Notes: generated from the sequence alone by a model not told the origin. DNA of 64,000 bases from Allobaculum mucilyticum (GCF_022701195.1 NZ_CP078089.1:1860001-1924000), one strand, 5' to 3'. Counted from the stretch's first letter, positions 7,890-17,400 are shown. Translations and numbers: made by a program.

Positions 7890-9929
7890 ATGAAGCGACA
7901 TTTCAGAACATTTGCGGCAGGGCTTCTGGGCATGAGCCTGGCGCTCTCATCACCTGGCGTGCAGGTTTATGCAGCTAATGATGCACCGACGCAGAACCCG
8001 AGTCTGTACGGCTTTACTGCGGGAAGCGATCAAGGAACGACAGACATGATCGAAAAGACCGGTCTGCAGCAGCTCGACTATACCGATGAAAACGGTGTTA
8101 CGCTCAGCTACTGGCTGTACGTCCCGAAAAATGCGGATGGCAGTGTGGATGAAGATCTTCCGCTTGTCGTCCATATGCACGGCTATTCCGATGGCGGAAA
8201 GACGCGCACTGTCGTCAACCGTCACTATGGTCTAGGCTATGCACTGCTGGCTGACCGGGACAATCCGGATCATAAAGCGATTATTCTGATGCCGCAGACA
8301 CCGCAGACTACGGTATCCGGCACGTATCTGAAGGATGGCAACGAGGCAGACCGCTGGGTCAACCTGCCGGCGCTGACCGTCAATGGAAACTACTGGAAAC
8401 GCTCCAACTGGGATATGAGCGACCGGGCCCGTTCAGACAATCTGAATGCGGCATATAACCTGATTAAATCAGTCCAAAGCACCTACCATACCGATGCAGA
8501 CCGCACGTATCTGTCTGGTGAATCGATGGGCGGATGTGCGACCTGGGATCTGCTGCTGCGCGATGATGAGCATCTCTTTGCGGCAGCCATGCCGATGTGC
8601 GGCATCGGCGATCCGGCACTGGCTCAGAATGCAGCGGATGTTCCGATTCATATGTACCATTGCACAAACGATCCGACCATTACATCCACAGCAGGACGCG
8701 TGATGTATAAAGCCCTGGCAAAGTACGGCAGTACGACTTACACAGAGTACGATTCCGGTTCGCACTTTGTCTGGAACTACGCATGGAGCAAGACGCTCGA
8801 TGATGATGGCAATGGCAAGTCCAATCTGGAAGATGCCATCGAGTGGATGTTCAACCAGTCCCGCAATGGCACGCTCGACCATTCGATCGATAAGGCTCCG
8901 CTTAAAGAAGTCGTCGAGAAGGCAAAGAGTGTTTCAGAGGCTGACTATGATCCCGATACGCTTGCCAGGATTGAATCCGCAGCAGCTGCCGGTCAGCAGC
9001 TTCTCGACAGCACAGAGGCTGCGGCTGATGAAGTAAGAAGCCAGACAGAAGAGATTTCCGTTCTGCTTTCCAGACGCTCTGCGAATCTCTGCTTTGAGCA
9101 GGGCGTCTATCCAACTCAAACCTGGGCCGATTCGCATGCCTGGCTTGCGGTTGACGGCAATACCAGCACATTCTGGGATGGCAACTCCAATACGTTAAGT
9201 CCCGAGCTGGATATCCGACTGGACCATCCGGTCCTGCTGGATTCGGTCCATGTGACAACCCGCATCAATGCGTCCAAATACTATAAATATGAGATTTACG
9301 GATCACTGGACCGTGAAAACTGGGAAAAGATCGGTGAGAAGACGAACACATCTGCTTCGACTGATGCGGGCGATGTATACACCTTTGACGGTTCGAAACT
9401 GGTCTCCTGGATCCGGATCAAAGGTGTTGAAAGCAATGTGAACAATTCCTTCCATCTTGCGGAAATGGAAGCACTCGGCTCTCATGAATTCCTCGATCTG
9501 GAAGAGTGCATGACTGAACTTGAAGGGCTTCTTGCAGGTGAAAATCTGCCAGAGTCGCTTGCAGAACAGATGAATGCGATACTTGAAGACTTTGATGCGC
9601 TGAAAGATTCGACTTCAACGACCCGTGAGGAAGTTCTGGCTCTGATGGATACCGCAGTTAATCTTGTTGAAACCGCCAAAACGCTGCCGGATCTTTCGCT
9701 GCTGAAAACGGCTCTGGACAAATCCAAAATGCTGAAGATGGATGCATATGCGGATGGCGAGCAGAAAACGCAGCTGAGTACAGAAATGCAGGCAGCCGGC
9801 GCGCTGATTCTCGATCCCTGCAATCAGTCTCAGGCAATCGTCAACCAGAAAGCGGCTGATCTTAACTCAGCCCTGCTTGCCATGCGTCTAAGACCGGATG
9901 GCGCACTGCTGGATACCCTGGCAGACTGA
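7890..9929 (+). CDS. Secreted alpha/beta-hydrolase esterase with C-terminal F5/8C-like domain
   Basis: A 679-residue exported protein. Residues 1-about 29 form a signal peptide ending at VYAAN. Residues about 50-315 are an alpha/beta hydrolase of the prolyl-oligopeptidase/feruloyl-esterase type: HMHGYSDGG is the oxyanion-side loop, LSGESMGG carries the nucleophile serine, and HFVWNYAW carries the likely catalytic His. Residues about 400-540 resemble a discoidin/F5/8C carbohydrate-binding domain (GNTSTFWDG, then WIRIKGV). The last 130 residues are helical, FIVAR-like. No LPXTG, so it is probably released or loosely attached. Likely target: acylated polysaccharide. GAGGAAAAGAG precedes the ATG. 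Confidence 0.85.
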   Translation: MKRHFRTFAAGLLGMSLALSSPGVQVYAANDAPTQNPSLYGFTAGSDQGTTDMIEKTGLQQLDYTDENGVTLSYWLYVPKNADGSVDEDLPLVVHMHGYSDGGKTRTVVNRHYGLGYALLADRDNPDHKAIILMPQTPQTTVSGTYLKDGNEADRWVNLPALTVNGNYWKRSNWDMSDRARSDNLNAAYNLIKSVQSTYHTDADRTYLSGESMGGCATWDLLLRDDEHLFAAAMPMCGIGDPALAQNAADVPIHMYHCTNDPTITSTAGRVMYKALAKYGSTTYTEYDSGSHFVWNYAWSKTLDDDGNGKSNLEDAIEWMFNQSRNGTLDHSIDKAPLKEVVEKAKSVSEADYDPDTLARIESAAAAGQQLLDSTEAAADEVRSQTEEISVLLSRRSANLCFEQGVYPTQTWADSHAWLAVDGNTSTFWDGNSNTLSPELDIRLDHPVLLDSVHVTTRINASKYYKYEIYGSLDRENWEKIGEKTNTSASTDAGDVYTFDGSKLVSWIRIKGVESNVNNSFHLAEMEALGSHEFLDLEECMTELEGLLAGENLPESLAEQMNAILEDFDALKDSTSTTREEVLALMDTAVNLVETAKTLPDLSLLKTALDKSKMLKMDAYADGEQKTQLSTEMQAAGALILDPCNQSQAIVNQKAADLNSALLAMRLRPDGALLDTLAD

Positions 9930-9981
9930 ATTTTGAGATCCAATTCTTGATACAGCATTTGTTTTAAACAGAATACAGAAC

Positions 9982-10021
9982 AGGCCCTCTGCTTTCTGAA
10001 CCGGGAGCAAAGGGCCTTTTT
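9982..10021 (+). terminator. Intrinsic terminator after the esterase gene
   Basis: AGGCCCT and AGGGCCT pair, followed by TTTTT. Confidence 0.9.
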
Positions 10022-10047
10022 GCGGTTTTATGTCTGTGAGATATCTC

Positions 10048-11685
10048 TTAGCGGAAGAGTCCGCCGATCAGATCGCCAAGCAGGTTTCCGGCAAAGTTGC
10101 CGGCAGCTTTTTTGGCGGTGGAATTATCGGAACCGAGAATGCCGCGGGTGATGGATTTGCCGACATCCCGGCCAATCGAGCGGGCGGCGGATTTGGAAGC
10201 GCGCTTGACTGAACTGCTTAATGCTTTTGAGCGGGCTTCCTGACGCTTCTGTTCGGCTTTTGCGGCAGCTGCAGCTTCTTTCTCTGCCTGTTTTCTTGCA
10301 GCAGCTTCCTCTTTTTCGGCCTGCTTTCTGGCTGCGGCTTCTTCCTTTTCTGCCTGAATCCGTTTTTCTTCTTCGGCTTTTGCCTGCAGCTCTTTTTCGC
10401 TTTCGTCTTCTAAAGCTTCATAGGCGCTGTAGTTATCGACGGCTTTTTCGTAGTAGACCATCATCGGATCCGAAGCTTCAAGAGAACGGATTTCTTCTGT
10501 GCTGAGCGCATCAAAAGAGGAGCGCGGCGGCAGAACGGTTACTTTTTCAACAGGAAGCGGAGCACCGTTTTCATCGAGGAATGAAACAAGAGCCTGACCG
10601 GTCTTCAGCGCGGACAGCTCGGCAAGCGTATCGAGCTGCGGGTTTGGCCGGAAGCCGGCTGCAGCGGCCTTGAGCTTTTTCTGGTCCGCCGGGGTATAGG
10701 CGTGGAGTGCATGCTGGATGCGGTTCTGCAGCTGAGAGAGAACCTCGTCATCGAGATCGGAAGGGTTCTGGGTGATGAACCAGACCGAAACGCCTTTGGA
10801 GCGGATCAGCCGGACAACCTGCAGAATTTTATCGCGCAGCGCCTTGGGTGCGCCGTCAAAAATCATGTGCGCTTCATCGAAGAAGAATACCAGTTTCGGT
10901 TTGTCGAGAGCACCGGCTTCAGGCAGAGCTTCATAGAGTTCGGAAAGCATCCAGAGCAGGAACGTGGAATAAAGCAGCGGATTCTGTCCAAGACGGGACG
11001 CCTCAAGCAGGTTGATGGTTCCAAGACCCCCATTCTGCGTAAACCAGTCACGGATGTTGAGATCCGGTTCCAGGAAGAACGATTCAGCGCCCTGGTTTTC
11101 CAGAGCCAGGACGGCACGCACGATCGCACCGGCAGAAGCGGAAGAAATCGTTCCATAATCATTCTGGAGTTCTTTACGGTGATCTGAGACATAGCCGGCC
11201 ATGGCTTTAAGATCCTTCAGATCGATCAGCTGCCAGCCGCGGTCATCCGCAACGCGAAAGATGATGTTGAGTACGCCAGTCTGTGCCGGGGTAAGGGCTA
11301 GAAGGCGGGCCAGAAGGTCCGGGCCGAGATCGGAAATTTTTGCCCGTACAGGAATGCCGTTTTCGCCAAAGACATCCCAGAAGCGAACCGGAAAGCCGGC
11401 AAAGTCAAAGCTGTCCGGATCAATGCCGTTTTCTGTGAGTCTCGCGGCGAGTTTTTCGTTCATCGATCCGGCTTTTGCCATGGAGCTGACATCGCCTTTG
11501 AAATCGACCAGAAATACCGGGACGCCAAGCTTTGAAAAACCTTCCGCAAGCACTTTAAGCGTGACGGTCTTGCCGGTACCCGTTGCGCCCGCAATCAGGC
11601 CGTGGCGCATGGCCATGGAAGGGAGCAGGCCGCACATGCCCTGGCTGCCTTTTCCGACTGAAATCATTGTCTGTTCTGTTTGCAT
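10048..11685 (-). CDS. HerA-like (DUF853/YjgR family) ATPase
   Basis: A 545-residue FtsK/HerA-superfamily ATPase. [14 protein letters not shown] is Walker A (about 30-43). LVFFFDEAHMIFDGA is Walker B, and VWFITQNPSDL is the sensor region. The last 100 residues are a Lys/Glu/Ala-rich coiled coil with near-repeats of EEAAARKQAEK, then a Gly-rich end GNLLGDLIGGLFR. Function is poorly known; the family is often annotated as a helicase-like protein. I start at MQTEQTM (11685), which has TGAGGT eight bases upstream. The ATG at 11703 lacks a ribosome site. Confidence 0.88.
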   Translation of the reverse strand: MQTEQTMISVGKGSQGMCGLLPSMAMRHGLIAGATGTGKTVTLKVLAEGFSKLGVPVFLVDFKGDVSSMAKAGSMNEKLAARLTENGIDPDSFDFAGFPVRFWDVFGENGIPVRAKISDLGPDLLARLLALTPAQTGVLNIIFRVADDRGWQLIDLKDLKAMAGYVSDHRKELQNDYGTISSASAGAIVRAVLALENQGAESFFLEPDLNIRDWFTQNGGLGTINLLEASRLGQNPLLYSTFLLWMLSELYEALPEAGALDKPKLVFFFDEAHMIFDGAPKALRDKILQVVRLIRSKGVSVWFITQNPSDLDDEVLSQLQNRIQHALHAYTPADQKKLKAAAAGFRPNPQLDTLAELSALKTGQALVSFLDENGAPLPVEKVTVLPPRSSFDALSTEEIRSLEASDPMMVYYEKAVDNYSAYEALEDESEKELQAKAEEEKRIQAEKEEAAARKQAEKEEAAARKQAEKEAAAAAKAEQKRQEARSKALSSSVKRASKSAARSIGRDVGKSITRGILGSDNSTAKKAAGNFAGNLLGDLIGGLFR

Positions 11686-11861
11686 GGTTGAATACCTCAT
11701 CATGGAGCAGGAAATATGTTCTTATTTCATGATAGGCAAAAACGGCTCAATCCGGGCACACAATTCTCGTAAATGTCCATCTGCGTACGGTGCAGCAAAA
11801 GAAAGAGAGTGCAGACGGCATGGCGAGCGGAAAGAGAAGCCCGCGAAGTCCAAAGAGTCGA

Positions 11862-11867
11862 TATAAT
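11862..11867 (+). promoter_or_regulatory. -10 box of a candidate leaderless promoter (ypmB-dnaD-nth operon)
   Basis: Consensus TATAAT, 7 bases before the ATG at 11875; no Shine-Dalgarno. Confidence 0.6.
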
Positions 11868-11874
11868 GAAGAAC

Positions 11875-12462
11875 ATGAATCAGTCTTTACATTTTTCAAA
11901 GAAGGGAAAAAATCCGGAAAAAGAAAATACAGAAAAGATGCTTGAAGAGCAGACAAATGACACAGTCGACGCGGCAGATCAGGGCTATAAAAAACGGAAA
12001 AAGGAAACGTTTGGCTGGCCTGTGACTGTGGGGCTTTTTGTCGTGCTTGCTTTGATGATCATCTGTCTGTGGGCTTTGTTTATCAGCGGCCCGGCAAGAC
12101 TGCATGATGAGCAGGTGGCCGAGGTGCGTGCGCAGATTGAAGAGCAGGTGCCTGGCATCCAGTCGCTGAATGAGCATAAGTTTGATTATGTGACCTGGCA
12201 GGGCAACAGCGATGATACGCTCTACTGGTTTGATGTGACCGGGCAAATCATCACGACCCGGCCTCTTTCGAGCCTGAACTATAATGAAGCCAGAAAAAAG
12301 GCGCTTGAGTCGTGGGATCTTGACGCCCAGACAGCGTTTCTGGCTTACGGCTATTCCGGTCCGGTTTACCAGCTTGAATCGGACGATGCCATTCTCATGC
12401 TGGACTATGACACCCTCGAGTGGGTGTATGAAAGGAATCTGAATCATGCCAACCCGCAGTGA
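11875..12462 (+). CDS. ypmB: YpmB-like membrane-anchored DUF5590 protein
   Basis: A 195-residue protein with a charged N-terminus, one membrane segment (FGWPVTVGLFVVLALMIICL, about 49-68) and an extracytoplasmic domain. The HKFDYVTWQ and TLYWFDVTGQ stretches look like the DUF5590/PepSY-like fold. Position immediately before dnaD and nth matches Bacillus ypmB, although the intervening aspB and asnS are absent. A TATAAT box lies 7 bases before the ATG at 11875. The ATG at 11866 overlaps that box and is less likely. The last 17 bp overlap dnaD. Biochemical role unknown. Confidence 0.75.
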   Translation: MNQSLHFSKKGKNPEKENTEKMLEEQTNDTVDAADQGYKKRKKETFGWPVTVGLFVVLALMIICLWALFISGPARLHDEQVAEVRAQIEEQVPGIQSLNEHKFDYVTWQGNSDDTLYWFDVTGQIITTRPLSSLNYNEARKKALESWDLDAQTAFLAYGYSGPVYQLESDDAILMLDYDTLEWVYERNLNHANPQ

Positions 12463-13060
12463 CTGGTACGAACCCTGGTTTGACCGAACCGCCTGGTTTT
12501 TTGAAAATGCAGAAAAACTCGATCTCGAGCCGCAGGAACTCCTGATTCTCATGCTGATCAGCTATATGGACCAGCATGGAAAGCCGATTACCGAGACTGT
12601 GCTTGCCTCCAAAGCGGGAGTCGATGTAGAAATGATCGATGAAATCTTCCGGTCGCTCAGCGACAAAGGATGTTTCCAGGTCGATATACGCTCAAAAGAT
12701 ATTAAATTTGTGCTCGATGGCGTACTCGAACGTGCCGGCGACCTGTCGGGCGGTTCTGCACGCATTCCGATTCTGAGCGCAGGATCGAAATCTATGCCCG
12801 ATGCGTCCCCGTATTCCGGTCATCCTCTGCCAAAAAGTCTTCTTGAAGAAGTGGAAGAGGAATTTGGCCGTCCGCTTTCGGGAACGGAAATGGAACGTCT
12901 CTGCCGGCTGGCAGAAACCTACAGCGAGCAGACGATTCTGCATGCGCTTGATGAAGCTTCGGCTTATGAAAAGCGTTCGCTCCCTTATATTGAGGCGCTG
13001 CTGAGTGCCTGGAAATCCAAAGGGCTGAGCGATGAAGATATAGAAAACGGAAAACGCTGA
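12446..13060 (+). CDS. dnaD: DnaD-domain primosome protein
   Basis: A 204-residue replication restart/initiation protein. Residues about 5-95 form the DnaD N-terminal winged helix (LILMLISYMDQHGKPITETVLASKAG). Residues about 120-195 are the DnaB/DnaD C-terminal domain, ending in the SAWKSKGL motif with the conserved YIxxxLxxWKxxGL pattern. It overlaps ypmB by 17 bp and lies 1 bp before nth, as in Bacillus. The linker between domains is Ser/Gly/Pro-rich. Confidence 0.92.
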   Translation: MPTRSDWYEPWFDRTAWFFENAEKLDLEPQELLILMLISYMDQHGKPITETVLASKAGVDVEMIDEIFRSLSDKGCFQVDIRSKDIKFVLDGVLERAGDLSGGSARIPILSAGSKSMPDASPYSGHPLPKSLLEEVEEEFGRPLSGTEMERLCRLAETYSEQTILHALDEASAYEKRSLPYIEALLSAWKSKGLSDEDIENGKR

Positions 13061-13061
13061 T

Positions 13062-13718
13062 ATGAAACCAGAAGAAATTCTTGATCAGATCGAAATTCTC
13101 TTTCCCAATGCGCAATGCGAACTGCTCCACCAGACGCCGTTTCAACTTCTGGTTGCGGTTGTCCTCTCGGCGCAGACAACTGATGCAGCGGTCAATAAAG
13201 TGACGCCTGCTCTGTTTGAGCGCTGGCCGGATGCCCGCTCGCTTATGCAGGCGGATCCGCGCGAGGTCGGCGAGGTCATTCGAAGCATCGGTCTGTACCC
13301 GACCAAATCGAAAAATATCGTGGCGCTGTCCGCAAAGCTTGTTGAAGAGTTTGACGGCGAGGTGCCTTCTACATTCAAAGAGCTTCAGTCGCTGCCAGGC
13401 GTTGGACGCAAAACGGCCAATGTCGTCCGCTCAGTTGCCTTTGACATTCCTTCTTTTGCGGTCGATACCCATGTCGAGCGTGTATCCAAGCGGCTTGGCC
13501 TGGCTAAGCCGGAAGATGATCCGCTTAAAGTGGAAGAAAAGCTGCGGCGCAAGCTGCCGCGCGATCGCTGGAACCAGGCGCATCACGACCTGATCTTTTT
13601 CGGCCGCTATTTCTGCACGGCCAGAAATCCGAAGTGCAAGGAATGTCCGTTCGTCTCCTTCTGTAAGAAAGAGCGGGTCGATGCGGCAAAAGCTGCCGCA
13701 AAGGAGAAAAAATCATGA
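13062..13718 (+). CDS. nth: Endonuclease III
   Basis: A 218-residue DNA glycosylase/AP lyase for oxidised pyrimidines. LPGVGRKTANVV is the helix-hairpin-helix with the catalytic Lys, VDTHVERVSKRLGL carries the catalytic Asp, and CTARNPKCKECPFVSFC is the C-x6-C-x2-C-x5-C [4Fe-4S] site. Length is normal. It follows dnaD after 1 bp and overlaps the next gene by ATGA. Confidence 0.97.
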   Translation: MKPEEILDQIEILFPNAQCELLHQTPFQLLVAVVLSAQTTDAAVNKVTPALFERWPDARSLMQADPREVGEVIRSIGLYPTKSKNIVALSAKLVEEFDGEVPSTFKELQSLPGVGRKTANVVRSVAFDIPSFAVDTHVERVSKRLGLAKPEDDPLKVEEKLRRKLPRDRWNQAHHDLIFFGRYFCTARNPKCKECPFVSFCKKERVDAAKAAAKEKKS

Positions 13719-14128
13719 GTGATTCCCGTATGATTCAGGATGATGACATCCTTTCGCAGGCTCTGTCTTTAAGCGAAGCACAGGATGCGATCAGTGAAAC
13801 GAAAAAAGAAATCGATGCAAAAGCAGCAGATATCGTCTCTGATGCCCAGGCGCTGACTACAGCGCAGAATGTCATCGATAATGCCATCAACGGAGAAACC
13901 GTTGTTCCTTCCAAAGAGGATGCGCTGCTTTTTGATGAAGCCGATGCTCTGGTCGATGCGGCCAATGCAACCGTTCAGGGCGGCGAAAAAGCAGAAAGAA
14001 AGAACGCGCCAAAACCGTCCGGTGACAGTCTTGGCGATCTGATTGATGAAGCCATTGAAGAAAACAGAGAGCGCCATGAGGAAGAGACGCTCAAAGATGA
14101 CGTCGTCTCGTCTCTGCTTTCTGAATAG
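13715..14128 (+). CDS. Unknown acidic helical protein in the dnaD-nth operon
   Basis: A 137-residue soluble protein, very rich in Asp, Glu, Ala and Ser, without Cys, signal peptide or membrane segment. Predicted largely helical or disordered. I recognise no domain. It overlaps nth by ATGA and ends before a strong terminator, so it is the last gene of the ypmB-dnaD-nth transcript. In Bacillus ypoC occupies this slot, but I see no clear resemblance. Confidence 0.7.
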   Translation: MSDSRMIQDDDILSQALSLSEAQDAISETKKEIDAKAADIVSDAQALTTAQNVIDNAINGETVVPSKEDALLFDEADALVDAANATVQGGEKAERKNAPKPSGDSLGDLIDEAIEENRERHEEETLKDDVVSSLLSE

Positions 14129-14170
14129 AGACCATCTGTCTGTTTTAAAAAATGTATGATTTCAAGCAGA

Positions 14171-14213
14171 AAATCCGTCTGGATCTTTAAGATCTTCAGA
14201 CGGATTTTTTTTT
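14171..14213 (+). terminator. Intrinsic terminator after the dnaD-nth operon
   Basis: AAATCCGTCTG pairs with CAGACGGATTT and runs into nine T. From here to 14503 I see no convincing gene; only short low-quality frames are present. Confidence 0.9.
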
Positions 14214-14503
14214 CGTGCTGTTTTGGGCAGAAGAAAAGCGTGGGTTCTGTTCCGGATTCCTGAAGGGGAAAGAAAAGAGGACGGATATCTGCACAAAGCA
14301 GGAGGACAGATTGTTTCAAAAGCGCGGGCAAAGCGGCTGGCAAAAGGAAAGACGGGCAGAAGATGTTCGCTTTTTTCGAATCTTTCGCACCGGTGCAGAG
14401 AAGATGAACAGGTATTTCCAATGAGCAGAAGAATATGTGAAATGACTGTGAAAAAGCTGAAATCAGGTTAAAAATAACTCTTTTAAGAACGTAGAGAGTG
14501 CCC

Positions 14504-14509
14504 TACAAT
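14504..14509 (+). promoter_or_regulatory. -10 box of the pilus operon promoter
   Basis: TACAAT, 6 bases before the ATG of a 26-codon leader frame at 14516. Confidence 0.5.
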
Positions 14510-14515
14510 CGACGC

Positions 14516-14596
14516 ATGCAACCGCAGACTGCAGCTGCGGAACGGACCGGTCCAAACGGTTCTGGCATGCATAAGGATAGAGAGGAAAAGGAATGA
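14516..14596 (+). CDS. Candidate 26-residue leader peptide coupled to the pilus adhesin
   Basis: ATG at 14516 opens a frame MQPQTAAAERTGPNGSG... ending in TGA at 14594-14596, which overlaps the adhesin ATG (14593) as ATGA. Its ATG lies 6 bases after a TACAAT box, so the message could begin at this codon. The adhesin also has its own AGAGAGGAAAAGG ribosome site. Translation of the leader could couple to or tune adhesin synthesis. It may equally be chance; codon conservation would decide. Confidence 0.4.
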   Translation: MQPQTAAAERTGPNGSGMHKDREEKE

Positions 14597-17400
14597 ATCA
14601 GCTCCTGAAAAAAGGCGGGATGCTTCTGCTTTTCGTGCTCTGCACTCTGAACGCTCTGCTGCCCGTTCAGGCTGCGCCGCCTGAAGCATCCCTGCAGCTG
14701 AAAGTACAGTGCAGCCAGGCGGGTCAGCTGAAGATCCATGCAGGCGATGAGATCGTTCTTACTGTCCGTAATGAACAGATCGAACGGAATTTAAAAAATG
14801 TAAATGCCGCTGAAATCGAAGTGCTCGCCGATGACGGCGCGCAGATCGAAAAGCTTGCGGTGAACGGCGAAAGGATTTCTGAAGCGGCTGGACAGAGCTG
14901 CTGGAAGATTCCGTATTCATCAGACAAGACACAGTCTCTGGATGTGGAATGCACCTTTACGAGCAAATCTGCCCGCTCATCCCAGCAGTCATCTGCTGCT
15001 TTGTCTGCTTTATCGCAGAAAGAGAGTGAAGCCCTGGAGACGTCGATTGAGAAAAAGAAAACAGAGAGTGCGGCAGACGGATCATCGTCCGCTGCATCGG
15101 CTCTTAGCACAAAGAATAGCTCGTTTTCTGTTGCTTCACAGTCTTCGCAGAATTCTGCCACGTCGTTATCTCAGAAAGACAGCCAGGAGAGTGAGCAACA
15201 CGTCGATGAGCAGACGCTCGAGTCGCTGATCGGCGTTCAGATTCTCAACGAAGCCGGCATTCCGGTTCCGGGTGTGGCACGTCAGGGAGAAATGAGCGAG
15301 TTTATCCGTCGTCTGCAGACAGAGTCCAGGCAGGAGGCCATGCTGATGGCTTCTTCGCTGAAAGTCACATCCGTGCGGGTGCTTTCAAGCGTAAAGATGA
15401 CAAGCGGATCGCTGCAGAGCAATGGAGTCTGGCAGCTGAGCAACGGACGCACAGCTTATTGCGCGATTTACTCCAATGCAGAGCCGCTGCCGGGAATGGA
15501 AGCCGACCCGCCGGTTGAAGTTAACAATCCGGCGCTTCGCAAAGTGCTTTACTACGGACTCGACGGACCGGGCAACCTGCTCAAAGATTCCGGCTACAAC
15601 CCGGATCAGCAGATCATCATCATGGACGATCTGGTCTCGATGGCTTATTGCGGCAGCTGCATTTCAAAAGAGGCTTCATCGCTGCCGACCTGGGAGCAGG
15701 TTGTCCGGCCGCTCTGGGAGATGATCCAGGCTAAGCCGGATCCTTCAGGCTTCAAAGCCATGATCGTCAACGTGCACGGAACCGGGCTCAACTATCTCAA
15801 CCAGCAAAAAAACGTACAGCCCCTCGCTTACGGGGAGGCAGTGAAGAACGGCTATCTTTACGTTCTTAAAAAGAGTTCGAATACGGCGATGTCCGGAACA
15901 AATACCGCGCTCTATTCCCTGGAAGGCGCGCAGTTCAATGTCTCGAGAGTTCTTGGCGGAGGACGGTTCCGTTACATCACAACGCTTGTTACCGATGCGT
16001 CCGGGCGTACGGAAACTGCATGTCTTGAACCGGGACGCTATGAGATTGAAGAACGCAGCCCGTCCAAAGGCTATCTGCTCAACAACACCAAGCTGGAAGT
16101 GGACGTTCTGGAGGGGCAGACGGCTACAGAAGCCAGAGCCAGGGTGGACTGGGATGAAGAACCGGGCTACTGTCAGCCGAAAATTCTGATCCGCAAAGTC
16201 AACGCCATGCAGGAATACTCCAAAGCCCTGTCGCTGGCCAATGCCCAATTCAGGCTGTCCTGGTATGACGTCGCCGTCCATACCGCGTTAGAATCGCTGC
16301 CTTCTTCTCCTAAACGGACCTGGATTTATAAAACCGACGAGCAGGGAGAAGTGAAGCTGGACAACGACCATTATGTCAGCGGTGATCCGCGCTTTTTCAA
16401 TCCGCAGAATGAAGTGGTGATTCCTTATGGGGTTCTGAAAATTGAAGAAATCCAGGCACCGCCAGGATTTGCGATCGAAACGCAGGTTTACGTCGTGCCG
16501 ATCGGCCTGCCTGCTGATCACGGCACTGCATCCATTGCGTTTAAGAATCCGCTGATCATCCGCGAAAACCTGAAAGATATCGAGATTCTCAAAGTCGATG
16601 CAGACAGCGAACAGCCTCTTGCCGGTGCAGAGTTTAAAGTCACAAAGCCGGATGGAACGACGCAGACGCTGACTACGGATGCAAAAGGCAAAGCGTATGT
16701 GCAGCTGCGGCAGAAAGGAACATATTCCATTGTGGAAACAAAAGCGCCAGGCGGCTATGTGCCGGACAGTTCGGCTGCGGTCTTCTATGTTAAAGACACC
16801 GTACGCTTTGCGGGCGGAAACGGAATGGCAAGCTTCGATGGAAAGACGGTTGTTCTGCGCTGGAAAAACCGGAAAGATCTATTCGAAATGCGCGTGCGCA
16901 AACGGGGAGAAGACAGAAAGCCTCTTGCCGGGGCAAAATTTACGCTTTACGCCGATGCAAAACGAAGCAGGGCCATCGCAACCTGTACAAGTGCGGCAGA
17001 TGGAATGGCAAGCTTCGGTCTGATTCACACCGGCAAGTACTGGGTGGAAGAAACAGAACCGCCTGCAGGCTACATGGGCGAGAAAGATGCGGACGGAAAG
17101 CCTGTTCTGCATGCCATTACAGCTTCTTACTCAGCCCAGGACAACCGCATTGTTTTTATGGCGGATGGTCAGGCTGTGAGCACAGATGCGCCTGTATTTG
17201 CCAGTGACTATGATGTCGAAAACGACTTCCGGGAACTGCTGGTCTGGACGCTCGACAACGAGAAGCAGCGCGTTCTGCCGCGTACGGGATCCGGATGGCA
17301 TGCCGGACTGGCAGCAGCCGGATCGCTGATGGCAGCCGGTCCGCTCTGTCTGTCGTCATTCAGGCGTAAGCGCACTGCGAGTCTGGAAAAAAGAGAATGA
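14593..17400 (+). CDS. Large LPRTG-anchored pilus adhesin with SpaA/Cna-B domains
   Basis: A 935-residue cell-wall protein, probably the pilus tip or ancillary adhesin. A signal peptide ends at VQA (about 27). A Ser-rich linker covers about 115-205. Residues about 275-420 resemble a thioester-type adhesin domain with the candidate Cys in AYCAIYSN. Four SpaA-like domains follow (about 435-515, 530-640, 655-730, 765-840), each ending in an E-x-x-x-P-x-G-Y-type edge (EERSPSKGY, EEIQAPPGF, ETKAPGGY, EETEPPAGY). The sorting signal is LPRTG, a hydrophobic segment and an RRKR tail. First of four pilus genes. Confidence 0.85.
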   Translation: MNQLLKKGGMLLLFVLCTLNALLPVQAAPPEASLQLKVQCSQAGQLKIHAGDEIVLTVRNEQIERNLKNVNAAEIEVLADDGAQIEKLAVNGERISEAAGQSCWKIPYSSDKTQSLDVECTFTSKSARSSQQSSAALSALSQKESEALETSIEKKKTESAADGSSSAASALSTKNSSFSVASQSSQNSATSLSQKDSQESEQHVDEQTLESLIGVQILNEAGIPVPGVARQGEMSEFIRRLQTESRQEAMLMASSLKVTSVRVLSSVKMTSGSLQSNGVWQLSNGRTAYCAIYSNAEPLPGMEADPPVEVNNPALRKVLYYGLDGPGNLLKDSGYNPDQQIIIMDDLVSMAYCGSCISKEASSLPTWEQVVRPLWEMIQAKPDPSGFKAMIVNVHGTGLNYLNQQKNVQPLAYGEAVKNGYLYVLKKSSNTAMSGTNTALYSLEGAQFNVSRVLGGGRFRYITTLVTDASGRTETACLEPGRYEIEERSPSKGYLLNNTKLEVDVLEGQTATEARARVDWDEEPGYCQPKILIRKVNAMQEYSKALSLANAQFRLSWYDVAVHTALESLPSSPKRTWIYKTDEQGEVKLDNDHYVSGDPRFFNPQNEVVIPYGVLKIEEIQAPPGFAIETQVYVVPIGLPADHGTASIAFKNPLIIRENLKDIEILKVDADSEQPLAGAEFKVTKPDGTTQTLTTDAKGKAYVQLRQKGTYSIVETKAPGGYVPDSSAAVFYVKDTVRFAGGNGMASFDGKTVVLRWKNRKDLFEMRVRKRGEDRKPLAGAKFTLYADAKRSRAIATCTSAADGMASFGLIHTGKYWVEETEPPAGYMGEKDADGKPVLHAITASYSAQDNRIVFMADGQAVSTDAPVFASDYDVENDFRELLVWTLDNEKQRVLPRTGSGWHAGLAAAGSLMAAGPLCLSSFRRKRTASLEKRE

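Noticed and set aside
10030-10505. Plus-strand frames rich in Leu/Arg opposite the HerA-like gene
   Set aside because: Produced by the Ala/Glu/Lys coiled-coil codons read in reverse.
14215-14471. Overlapping Lys/Arg-rich frames between the nth operon and the pilus genes
   Set aside because: Low-complexity composition, no ribosome site and no family resemblance; they lie in an A/G-rich non-coding stretch.
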